From contig JBEQUE010000152.1 of assembly GCA_040349255.1 (NCBI GenBank), positions 1 to 64,000 of the forward strand: 64,000 nt of DNA, read 5' to 3'. Origin of the DNA: DATMER01 sp040349255. Lineage in GTDB: Bacteria > Acidobacteriota > Thermoanaerobaculia > Multivoradales > UBA5704. Position numbers and translations under genes: made by a program. The first letter of the stretch is position 1; each line of letters starts with the position of its first letter. The notes under the pieces were generated by a model, which worked only from the letters and a program-made list of their open reading frames with translations, did not search any database and was not told where the DNA came from. This document shows, piece by piece, positions 35,176-42,446 of the stretch.

Positions 35176-36270
35176 TCACCGAGCCGCCGGGTCGATCGAT
35201 CGGGTCGAAGCGCGGATGATCAGCTCCGGATCCAGGAAGACCCCCATCCGGGCGTCGCCGGGTCGATCCTCGATGGCCGCGATGAGCTTGTTGGCCGCCA
35301 GTCGCGCCATCGCCCGCACCGGCCGCCGGATCGTGGTGAGCGCCGGCCTGATCCTCGTGGCCAGCGCACTGTCGTCGAACCCCGCCACCGACAGGTCCCG
35401 GGGCACGTTCAGGCCCATCTCGGTCGCGGTCTGGATCACTCCCGCGGCCATGTCGTCGTTGCTGGCGAAGATGGCCGTCGGCGGCTCGGGATTCGCCAGC
35501 AGCGTCCGGGCGCACTCGATCCCCGATTCGAACGAATACGCCCCCTGGGCGATCCTCTCCTCGCGGATCGCGCATCCGAGCCTCTCCAGCGCGTCGCTGA
35601 AGCCCTCGAGCCGCTCGCGCGTCGATCTCCTGCCCGCCGGCCCGGTGATGTAACCGATCCTCCGGTGCCCGAGCCCGACCAGGTATTCGGCCATCGCGGC
35701 CACCGCCGACCGCTCGTTGGAGACCACGACTCGATCCGAGGTGTCGAGCGCCACGGAAGCCAGCCGCACATAGGGGACCTTCTCCTGGGCGAGCGCGCCG
35801 AACAGGTTGTGGTCCTCGGAGAGCGGCGGCAGCACGATCACGCCGTCCAGCTTCGATCGCTTGACCGAGCCGACCACCTCGCTGGACAGCGCGCCGGTCT
35901 CGCTGCAGGGATGGATGACGAGCTCGTAGCCGAGCTCGCGGCACACGTTCAACACGCCGCGCTGCGCCTCGTCGATGAAGAGGGCGTCCGGATTGTCGTA
36001 GATCAGACCGAGCAGGTAGGAACGCCCGCCGGCGAGGCTGCGAGCCTGCGCATTCGGCCGGTAGCTCAGCTCGTCGATGACCCGCTGGACCTTCTCGCGG
36101 GTCGCCTCGCCCACCTTCGACGACCGGTTGATCACCCGGGAGACGGTGCGGTTCGAGACGCCCGAAAGCTGGGCGATATCGCTGATCGTGCTGATCGTCG
36201 AAGGCTGTTTGTTGTCGCCGCTCATCTCGTTCACATCGTCGTTCACATCGTCGTTCACATCGTCGTCCAC
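35176..36270 (-). CDS. LacI-family transcriptional regulator of the uronate locus
   Basis: Up to 364 residues from GTG 36270, which abuts the stop of the TonB receptor; an internal ATG at 36225 would give 349 residues. Helix-turn-helix STISDIAQLSGVSNRTVSRVINRSSKVGEATREKV, hinge helix YRPNAQARSLAG, then a periplasmic-binding-protein-like effector domain. It sits in the operon it likely controls, between receptor and kdgK, so it would sense a uronate intermediate such as KDG or KDPG. Operators should lie in 39089-39430, where two palindromes are seen. The N-terminal extension DDDVNDDVNDDVN is coded by a 12-bp tandem repeat and is unusual for LacI proteins. Confidence 0.92.
   Translation of the reverse strand: MDDDVNDDVNDDVNEMSGDNKQPSTISTISDIAQLSGVSNRTVSRVINRSSKVGEATREKVQRVIDELSYRPNAQARSLAGGRSYLLGLIYDNPDALFIDEAQRGVLNVCRELGYELVIHPCSETGALSSEVVGSVKRSKLDGVIVLPPLSEDHNLFGALAQEKVPYVRLASVALDTSDRVVVSNERSAVAAMAEYLVGLGHRRIGYITGPAGRRSTRERLEGFSDALERLGCAIREERIAQGAYSFESGIECARTLLANPEPPTAIFASNDDMAAGVIQTATEMGLNVPRDLSVAGFDDSALATRIRPALTTIRRPVRAMARLAANKLIAAIEDRPGDARMGVFLDPELIIRASTRSIDPAAR
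36229..36264. repeat. 12-bp coding tandem repeat at the lacI 5' end
   Basis: Three perfect copies of GTTCACATCGTC on the plus strand, with a partial fourth (GTCCACATC) to 36273. On the minus strand they code the DVND repeats before the helix-turn-helix. Unit length is a multiple of 3, so copy changes keep the frame but vary the distance between the receptor stop and the internal ATG. Confidence 0.85.
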
Positions 36271-36271
36271 A

Positions 36272-39088
36272 TCAGTGGTTCCAGCGCACCCCCAGGAAGT
36301 ACTGGCGGCCCGAGTAGTTTATCTCGCGCACCAGGTTCATCGTCCCGTCGCCGGTCGTGTACAGCCGCTCCGCCTCGTCCGTGAGATTGATGCCTTCCAG
36401 GGTCAGCGAGATGCCCCTGAAGAGGTGCACGTAGGCGCTCATGTCCCAGCGGATCGGGCCGGTCGTGGCTTCGGAGATGTTGCCGTTGGCCCCCAGGTTG
36501 TTGGTGACGTAGTCGTCCCGGTTGTTCACCGACACGCGCGAGCCCCACCGGGGCGTTTCGTAGAAGAGGGTGGCGTTCCAGGAGTTGTTGGACATGCCCT
36601 GCAGCGGCACCGTGACCTCCTGGCTGCTGCGGACCACCGTGGTGTCGGCGTCGACGTAGGAGTAGTTGCCGTTGAAGCCGAAGTTGCCCCAGAAGCCGGG
36701 CAGGCCCGTGAAGCTCTGCTGGTACGCGATCTCGAAACCCTGCAACTCCGTACCGTCTGAGTTGGCGGCGGTGCTGTAGGTCCAGATCAGGCTCGGATCG
36801 AGCAGCTGCGGCTGCGTCGGGAACACGGCGGCCACGGCGGCGCGGTCCTCCGGACGGAGGGGCTCCTGGGTCGTCGGGAAGGTGATGAAGCTGTCGATGT
36901 CCTTGTAGAAGACAGCCGCTGCCAGCACGGCCTTCTCGGTGAAGTACCACTCCGCGCCGAGGTCGAGGTTGTTCGACCGCAGGGGCTCCAGCTGGGAGTT
37001 GCCGCCGGTCACCGTCAGGTTCGTGTTCCCATACGCCTTGACCGGCGCCAGGTTCGCGAGGGAGGGCCGGGTCATCGTGCGGCTCGCACCGGCGCGCAGC
37101 ACGAGCTCCGGCGTGGCGTCGAAAGCGACGTTCAGCGACGGCAGCAGGTCGCCGTAGTCGTTCGTCTCGGTGTTGCTGAGCGTGCTCGACAGCCAGCCCA
37201 GGCCCGTGGTTTTGGTATCCACGTAGCGGGCGCCCAGGTTGAAGCGGAGGCCGCGCTCTTTCAGCAGGGTCACCCAGTTGTATTCCCCGTAGGCGCCCGC
37301 TGTCTCCTCGGTGACGACCCAGGTCGCCCGGCCCGGGCCGCGGAAAGCCTGGAAGTTCGATCCGAAGTTGAAGGCCTGCTTGGCGCGGGCGATGTCCAGC
37401 ACCAGGAAGCGCAGCTCGGTGGCGCTGCCGAAACCGCCGACGTCCTGGAACTGGAAGATCTTGCTGATGGAAGAGAGGCCCACGTTCGGAGGCGTCGCGG
37501 TCTGCTGGAAGATCTGGCTGTCCACCTCGCGCTCGTTGTAGATCGCGCCGAAGCGGAGGCTGTGCCCGGTGCGGGGGAACCAGTCGAGATCGAGCTTCGC
37601 GGTGTCGTTCGTGCGGTCGACGAGGTTCTTCTGCAGCAGGCCGTCGCTCTGAACCACGAAGTTGGCCGGGTTGGTGACGTCGATGTTGTAGTTGATCACG
37701 GCGACGTCGGGATTCTGCCGGAAGTCGTACGAGAAAACGATGTTGGGGTCCGTGGTCTCGAGGTTGACGCGGAAGAGGAGGTCCTCGTAGTCGGACTTGG
37801 CGCGCCCGAGCATGCCGCTGAGGATCAGGCTGTCGCTGATGTCGTAGGCGAAGTCGGCCGTCAACTGATTGAAGGTGGTCTCGTCCTCGGTCTCGCGGTT
37901 CTCCGTCCGCAGCGCCACGCCCTTGAAGGTGCCGGCGACGGCGAGCTGTCCGTTGCCGTCCTGCGCCGTGGTGACGCTGGTCGGGGTGATGCTGTTGAAG
38001 CCCCAGGGGCCGAGACGGCGGAACTGGGCAAAGGAGTTGTAGCTGGTCGTCGTGGCCTCGAACTTCGAATACACCGCGTTCAAGTTGATGTCCAACTGGT
38101 CGTTCGGGCGGAACTGGAGCGTGCTCGCCAGGCCCGTGCGCTCCTGGTCGTGCCGGAAGCTGTCCTGGCGGGGCAGGCGCGGGTACCACAGCGACTGGAG
38201 CTGCTGGTTGCTCAGATTGGTCTCGTTCCCTTTGAAATTCGCGTCCGGCCTCTGCCAGCGGACGGTGCCGAAACCATCCTGCCAGGAGTTGCGATCCATC
38301 TGCGCCGCGGAGATCATGAAGCCCAGGGTCTTCGCGCTGTTCGCCATGGAGTAGGTGGCCGTGACCCGCGGATCGGTCTCCTCCGACAGGTCGTTGTAGC
38401 CCGTCTGGATCAGGACCGACGCCTGCGAGGTGGCGCTGTCCAGCGGGCTCGCGGTGTACATCTGGACCGCGCCCGCCACCCCGCCCTCCTCGATCGAGGC
38501 CACCAGCGACTTGTTGATGTCGATGCGGGAGAAGAGCTCGGCGGGGAAGACGTTGAAGTCGAAGGCCCGGCCCCGGTTGATCGCGCCGGAGCTGTCGAGG
38601 CCGCCGGTCGAGGCCGGCACCTCCATGCCGTTGAGCGTGACCTGGGTGAACTCCGCGCCCAGGCCGCGCAGCGACAGTTGGCGCCCCTCGCCACCCTCGC
38701 GGACGATCGCCACGCCCGGCACGCGCTGGATGGCCTCCGCCAGGTTGAGGTCCGGCATCTTGCCGATATCCTCGGTCACGATGCTCTCGCGGGCATTGAC
38801 CGCATCCCGCTTCAGGGTCACGGACTCCTCGAGAGCGTGGCGATAGCCCGTGACGTCGATGGTCTCCTCGATCATCACCGGCTCTTCCGTGGCGCTCTCT
38901 TCGCCTTCGGCCGGCTTCTCGCCTTCGGCCGCCACGGGCTCGGTCTTCTCCTGCTCCTGCTCCTGCGTCGCGTCCTGCTGAGCGGCGTCCTGCGCCAGAG
39001 CGGGCTGAAACCCGCCGAGGGCCATGAGGAGGGCGGCCAGCAGCGCGCCTCTCGACCAGCGTAAGCGATCCGTCGACGGACTGAGCAT
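36272..39088 (-). CDS. TonB-dependent receptor for pectin-derived oligo-uronates
   Basis: 938 residues, ATG 39088 with AAAGGAGG ahead. Signal peptide about 1-32 ending PALAQ. A low-complexity acidic segment (about 33-72, Glu/Ala/Gln) leads to the TonB box region (IEETIDVTGYRHALEES), the plug (KMPDLNLAEAIQRVPGVAIVREGGEGRQLSLRGLG) and a large barrel of the TIGR01782 type common in polymer-using Xanthomonas, Caulobacter and Acidobacteria. The C-terminus ends GVRWNH, not in the usual Phe/Trp. First gene of the leftward uronate operon; substrate inferred from context. It abuts lacI with only one base between stop and GTG. Confidence 0.93.
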   Translation of the reverse strand: MLSPSTDRLRWSRGALLAALLMALGGFQPALAQDAAQQDATQEQEQEKTEPVAAEGEKPAEGEESATEEPVMIEETIDVTGYRHALEESVTLKRDAVNARESIVTEDIGKMPDLNLAEAIQRVPGVAIVREGGEGRQLSLRGLGAEFTQVTLNGMEVPASTGGLDSSGAINRGRAFDFNVFPAELFSRIDINKSLVASIEEGGVAGAVQMYTASPLDSATSQASVLIQTGYNDLSEETDPRVTATYSMANSAKTLGFMISAAQMDRNSWQDGFGTVRWQRPDANFKGNETNLSNQQLQSLWYPRLPRQDSFRHDQERTGLASTLQFRPNDQLDINLNAVYSKFEATTTSYNSFAQFRRLGPWGFNSITPTSVTTAQDGNGQLAVAGTFKGVALRTENRETEDETTFNQLTADFAYDISDSLILSGMLGRAKSDYEDLLFRVNLETTDPNIVFSYDFRQNPDVAVINYNIDVTNPANFVVQSDGLLQKNLVDRTNDTAKLDLDWFPRTGHSLRFGAIYNEREVDSQIFQQTATPPNVGLSSISKIFQFQDVGGFGSATELRFLVLDIARAKQAFNFGSNFQAFRGPGRATWVVTEETAGAYGEYNWVTLLKERGLRFNLGARYVDTKTTGLGWLSSTLSNTETNDYGDLLPSLNVAFDATPELVLRAGASRTMTRPSLANLAPVKAYGNTNLTVTGGNSQLEPLRSNNLDLGAEWYFTEKAVLAAAVFYKDIDSFITFPTTQEPLRPEDRAAVAAVFPTQPQLLDPSLIWTYSTAANSDGTELQGFEIAYQQSFTGLPGFWGNFGFNGNYSYVDADTTVVRSSQEVTVPLQGMSNNSWNATLFYETPRWGSRVSVNNRDDYVTNNLGANGNISEATTGPIRWDMSAYVHLFRGISLTLEGINLTDEAERLYTTGDGTMNLVREINYSGRQYFLGVRWNH

Positions 39089-39249
39089 ACGTTCCTCCTT
39101 TTCGCGGAAATGCCTTCCTAGTGACTAGGTCGTAGCGGCCGAAGCGCCGGTTCTTTCCAAACCTTGAAGGAGTCTGATCCCGAAGAGTGCCTACGCTGGC
39201 ACAAAGTATGGACCAGGCCGGGCTGGAGAGGCAAGAGTAGATGCTATCG

Positions 39250-39259
39250 CTGGTACCAG
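39250..39259. promoter_or_regulatory. Candidate operator palindrome
   Basis: CTGGTACCAG is a perfect 10-bp palindrome midway between two divergent operons. It resembles the TGGTA-TACCA type half-sites used by hexuronate regulators in other bacteria, which is suggestive only. Confidence 0.45.
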
Positions 39260-39418
39260 TAGTGCCGGCAAGTCTGCGGCAGACATGCAGGCAAACTACA
39301 CAAATGAAAATACTTAACAGAATTCATCGTCGCCGGGATGGCTCCTGGCAGCCCGGACTGAAGAGCTCTCGACTCTGAATTTTCTTTGCCACCGATGGCC
39401 AAAACTGCCTGAGTTGGC

Positions 39419-39424
39419 TACAAT
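39419..39424 (+). promoter_or_regulatory. Probable -10 box of the GH28 operon, leaderless
   Basis: TACAAT ends 6 bp before the ATG at 39431, and no Shine-Dalgarno sequence fits between. Transcription would begin at about the start codon. A weak TGGCCA lies 17 bp upstream as a possible -35 box. Confidence 0.5.
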
Positions 39425-39430
39425 GCCCCC

Positions 39431-40831
39431 ATGCCGAGAGGCCACACCATCTGCCGGGTGGTCGCCAGCGGGACCCTGCTCCTGCTGCTGGCGGGATGCC
39501 GGCCCCTCTCAGCCCAGGATCCGACGCCCGGGCGGGTGGATTGGACGATGGTCGAGACGATCGTCTCCCGCATCGAGCCGCCGCGCATCCCGGCGCGGAC
39601 GTACCGCGTGGCCGACTTCGGTGCCTCCGGCGACGGCGCCGCCGACGCGCGTCCAGCCATCCTCGCGGCGATCGCCAAGGCGGCGGCCGAGGGCGGCGGG
39701 CGTGTCGTGCTGTCCCCCGGCGTCTGGCTGAGCCGCGGCCCGATCCAGCTCCGGAGCCGCATCGAGCTCCATCTCGAGCCGGGAGCGCACCTGCTGTTCG
39801 CGCCCGAGCCGGAGCACTACCTGCCGGTGGTCGAGACCCGCTGGGAGGGTACGCGGGTGCTCGGCTACTCGCCGCTCGTCTACGCCCGGGACGTCGAGGA
39901 CGTGGCCATCACGGGCCCCGGCACGATCGACGGCAATGCCCGGAGCGGGTTCCACGCCTGGCACCCCCTGGCGGACCCCGACATGCAGCGCCTTCGCCGC
40001 ATGGGGTTCACCGGAGTGCCCCTCGAGGAGCGCGTGTTCGGGGCCGGCACGCACCTGCGCCCGCCGCTCGTGCAGCTCGTGCGCGCCCGCCGCGTCCTCC
40101 TGGAGGGCTTCGCCGCGGTGAATTCGCCCTTCTGGGTCAACCACCTGGTCTACAGCGAGCACGTCACGGTGCGCGCGGTCAAGGTGGAGAGCCACTTCCC
40201 GAACAACGACGGGGTGGACGTGGATTCGAGCCGCTACGTGCTGGTCGAGGATTCGGTCTTCCGCACCGGGGACGACGCGGTCGTCATCAAGTCCGGCCGC
40301 GATCTCGACGGCCGCACCGTCGGCAGGCCCAGCGAGTACGTGGTGGTGCGCCGCAACGACATGGGAGGCGAGGACGGCATCGCGCTGGGCAGCGAGATGT
40401 CCGGAGACATCCGCTACGTGTTCTTCACCGACAACGTGCTGCGCTCGGGGTCGTCAGCCATCCGCTTCAAGGCGAACCTGGACCGCGGCGGCACGGTCGA
40501 GCACGTGGGGGTCCGGCGCTTCGCGGTCGGTTCCTTCGAGCGCCTGTTCTGGTTCCAGCTCAACTACCCCGGCGAGCTGGGCGGCAACTTCCCTTCGACC
40601 TGGCGCGACATCGTTTTCGAGGACTTCCAGGTGGAGGACGTAGGCACGCTGTTCGAGGCACATGCGCCACCGCAGGCACCGCTTCGAGATGTGGTGGTGC
40701 GCAACGTCGCCCTCGCCTCGGCGAAGAAGACCACGGTCCTCGAGAACGTCCAGAACCTGCGGTTCGACGGCGTGACGGTTGCGGGCCGCCCCGTGAGCGT
40801 CTCTACCGGCGAGGGAGGGACAACTCCATGA
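39431..40831 (+). CDS. GH28 polygalacturonase-family lipoprotein
   Basis: 466 residues. Lipoprotein signal LLLLLAGC with the acylated cysteine at about 22. A right-handed beta-helix of GH28: ADFGASGDGAADAR start, then the active-site blocks NNDGVDVDSS, RTGDDAVVIKSG, GGEDGIALGSEMSG and IRFKA, which correspond to the NTD, DD, GHG and RIK motifs; the last two deviate, as is common in exo-acting or rhamnogalacturonan-type members. It hydrolyses alpha-1,4-galacturonic (or galacturonic-rhamnose) linkages on the cell surface or in the periplasm. First gene of the rightward operon, overlapping kduI by 4 bp. Confidence 0.92.
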   Translation: MPRGHTICRVVASGTLLLLLAGCRPLSAQDPTPGRVDWTMVETIVSRIEPPRIPARTYRVADFGASGDGAADARPAILAAIAKAAAEGGGRVVLSPGVWLSRGPIQLRSRIELHLEPGAHLLFAPEPEHYLPVVETRWEGTRVLGYSPLVYARDVEDVAITGPGTIDGNARSGFHAWHPLADPDMQRLRRMGFTGVPLEERVFGAGTHLRPPLVQLVRARRVLLEGFAAVNSPFWVNHLVYSEHVTVRAVKVESHFPNNDGVDVDSSRYVLVEDSVFRTGDDAVVIKSGRDLDGRTVGRPSEYVVVRRNDMGGEDGIALGSEMSGDIRYVFFTDNVLRSGSSAIRFKANLDRGGTVEHVGVRRFAVGSFERLFWFQLNYPGELGGNFPSTWRDIVFEDFQVEDVGTLFEAHAPPQAPLRDVVVRNVALASAKKTTVLENVQNLRFDGVTVAGRPVSVSTGEGGTTP

Positions 40832-41667
40832 ACGTCCGCTACGCGCCCGACCCCGTTCGTTTCGAGCGCATGAGCACCGAGGAGGTCCGGGAGAGCTTCC
40901 TGATCGATACGCTCTTCGGCGGGGACAGCCTCTCCATGGTCTACAGCGACCGGGACCGCGCCATCGTGGGCTCCGCCGTCCCGGCGAGCAGGACGCTCAC
41001 GCTCGGATCGGCACCGGAGCTGCGCGCCGAGACGTTCTGCGAGCGTCGGGAGCTCGGGGTTCTCAACATCGGCGGCCCCGGGACCGTCACGGTCGACGGC
41101 GTGGAGCACGCCCTGGCCGCGCGCGACGGTCTCTACGTCGGTCGGGGCAGCCAGACCATCACGTTCGCCAGCGACTCGGCCGAGGCACCGGCTCCGCCCG
41201 CTAGATACTACCTTCTCAGCTTCCCCGCCCACGCCGTCCATCCCACGGTCCGCATCCGGCAGTCCGAGGCCGAGACCGTGCGTCTGGGCAGAAGTGAGGA
41301 CGCCAACCAGCGCACCCTCTACAAGCTCATCCACCCGGGCGGCGCCCGGAGCTGCCAGCTCGTCATGGGGTTCACCGTGCTGGAACCGGGCTCGGTGTGG
41401 AACACCATGCCGCCCCACACCCACGATCGCCGCATGGAGGTCTATCTCTACTTCGACCTGCCCCCAGGCGGCCGCGTCTTCCACTTCATGGGCCGTCCCG
41501 AGGCGACCCGTCACGTGGTGGTCGCGGACGGCCAGGCTGTGATCTCTCCGAGCTGGTCGATCCACTGCGGTGCGGGCACGGGCGCCTACAGCTTCTGCTG
41601 GGGCATGGGCGGCGAGAACCAGGCCTTCGACGACATGGACCACCTGACTCTCGACCAACTGAGGTGA
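40828..41667 (+). CDS. kduI: 5-keto-4-deoxyuronate isomerase KduI
   Basis: 279 residues, ATG 40828 overlapping the GH28 stop by 4 bp. Zinc ligands are at H197, H199, E204 and H246 (PPHTHDRRMEVYLYF, SIHCG), virtually the same positions as in E. coli KduI. Ends NQAFDDMDHLTLDQLR, typical. It isomerises 5-keto-4-deoxyuronate, formed from unsaturated galacturonate, to 2,5-diketo-3-deoxygluconate. Implies that unsaturated uronate is produced here, by the GH105 enzyme downstream and by a pectate lyase not seen in the window. Confidence 0.97.
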   Translation: MNVRYAPDPVRFERMSTEEVRESFLIDTLFGGDSLSMVYSDRDRAIVGSAVPASRTLTLGSAPELRAETFCERRELGVLNIGGPGTVTVDGVEHALAARDGLYVGRGSQTITFASDSAEAPAPPARYYLLSFPAHAVHPTVRIRQSEAETVRLGRSEDANQRTLYKLIHPGGARSCQLVMGFTVLEPGSVWNTMPPHTHDRRMEVYLYFDLPPGGRVFHFMGRPEATRHVVVADGQAVISPSWSIHCGAGTGAYSFCWGMGGENQAFDDMDHLTLDQLR

Positions 41668-41674
41668 GAAAGCC

Positions 41675-42436
41675 GTGATCCTCGACCAGTTCAAGCTCGA
41701 CGGCAGGACCGCGATCGTCACGGGCGCCTCCCGGGGCCTCGGCCAGGGCATCGCGGTGGGACTCGCTGAAGCCGGCGCCGACGTGGCTCTCGTCCACCGC
41801 TCCGACGGATCGGAAACCCAGGAGCGGATCGAGGCTCTCGGCCGCCGCTGCGTGATCATCCGGGCCGACCTCTCCGACAGGAGCTCGGTCGCCACGATCG
41901 TCGCCGAGACGATCGAGAAGCTCGGCGGGATCGACATCCTGGTCAACAACGCCGGCATCATCCGCAGGGCACCCCTCCTGGAGTTCACCGAGCGGGACTG
42001 GGACGACGTGATGGACGTCAACATCCGGGCCCTCTTCCTGCTCAGCCAGGCTGTCGCCAGGGTCATGATCGAGCAGGGACGCGGGGGCAGGATCGTCAAC
42101 GTCGCGTCGATGCTCAGCTTCCAGGGCGGCATCCTGGTGCCCTCCTACACGGCCTCGAAGAGCGCGGTGCTCGGCCTCACGCGCCTGCTCGCCAACGAGC
42201 TCGCGCCGCACGGCATCAACGTCAACGCGATTGCTCCGGGCTACATGATCACGGACAACACCAAGCCCCTCCGCGAGGATCCGGTCCGGAGCAAGGCGAT
42301 CCTGGACAGGATTCCCGCCGGACGGTGGGGATCCCCGGAAGACCTTCAGGGCGCGGCTGTCTTTCTCGCTTCGGCCGCCGCGCAGTACATGCACGGCTAC
42401 ACCATCGCCGTCGACGGCGGTTGGCTGGCGCGATGA
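41675..42436 (+). CDS. kduD: 2-deoxy-D-gluconate 3-dehydrogenase / KDG 5-dehydrogenase KduD
   Basis: 253 residues, GTG start at 41675, seven bases after kduI. SDR fold: TGASRGLG cofactor loop, NNAG, catalytic S145, Y158 and K162 (SYTASKSA). The N-terminal LDQFKLDGRTAIVTGASRGL and the LDRIPAGRWGSPEDL tail match KduD. Reduces 2,5-diketo-3-deoxygluconate to 2-keto-3-deoxygluconate with NADH, feeding KdgK on the other operon. Confidence 0.94.
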   Translation: MILDQFKLDGRTAIVTGASRGLGQGIAVGLAEAGADVALVHRSDGSETQERIEALGRRCVIIRADLSDRSSVATIVAETIEKLGGIDILVNNAGIIRRAPLLEFTERDWDDVMDVNIRALFLLSQAVARVMIEQGRGGRIVNVASMLSFQGGILVPSYTASKSAVLGLTRLLANELAPHGINVNAIAPGYMITDNTKPLREDPVRSKAILDRIPAGRWGSPEDLQGAAVFLASAAAQYMHGYTIAVDGGWLAR

Positions 42437-42446
42437 GGTTCATCCG

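Larger units (their letters stand above)
39089..39430. promoter_or_regulatory. Divergent control region of the pectin locus
   Basis: 342 bp between the two operons, visibly A+T-richer than its surroundings. It holds the palindrome CTAGTGACTAG at 39118-39128, close to the receptor start, and the perfect palindrome CTGGTACCAG at 39250-39259 near the middle. Either could be an operator for the LacI-type protein, although neither has the usual central CG of LacI sites. A -10-like TACAAT lies at 39419-39424. The rest shows no gene. Confidence 0.6.
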
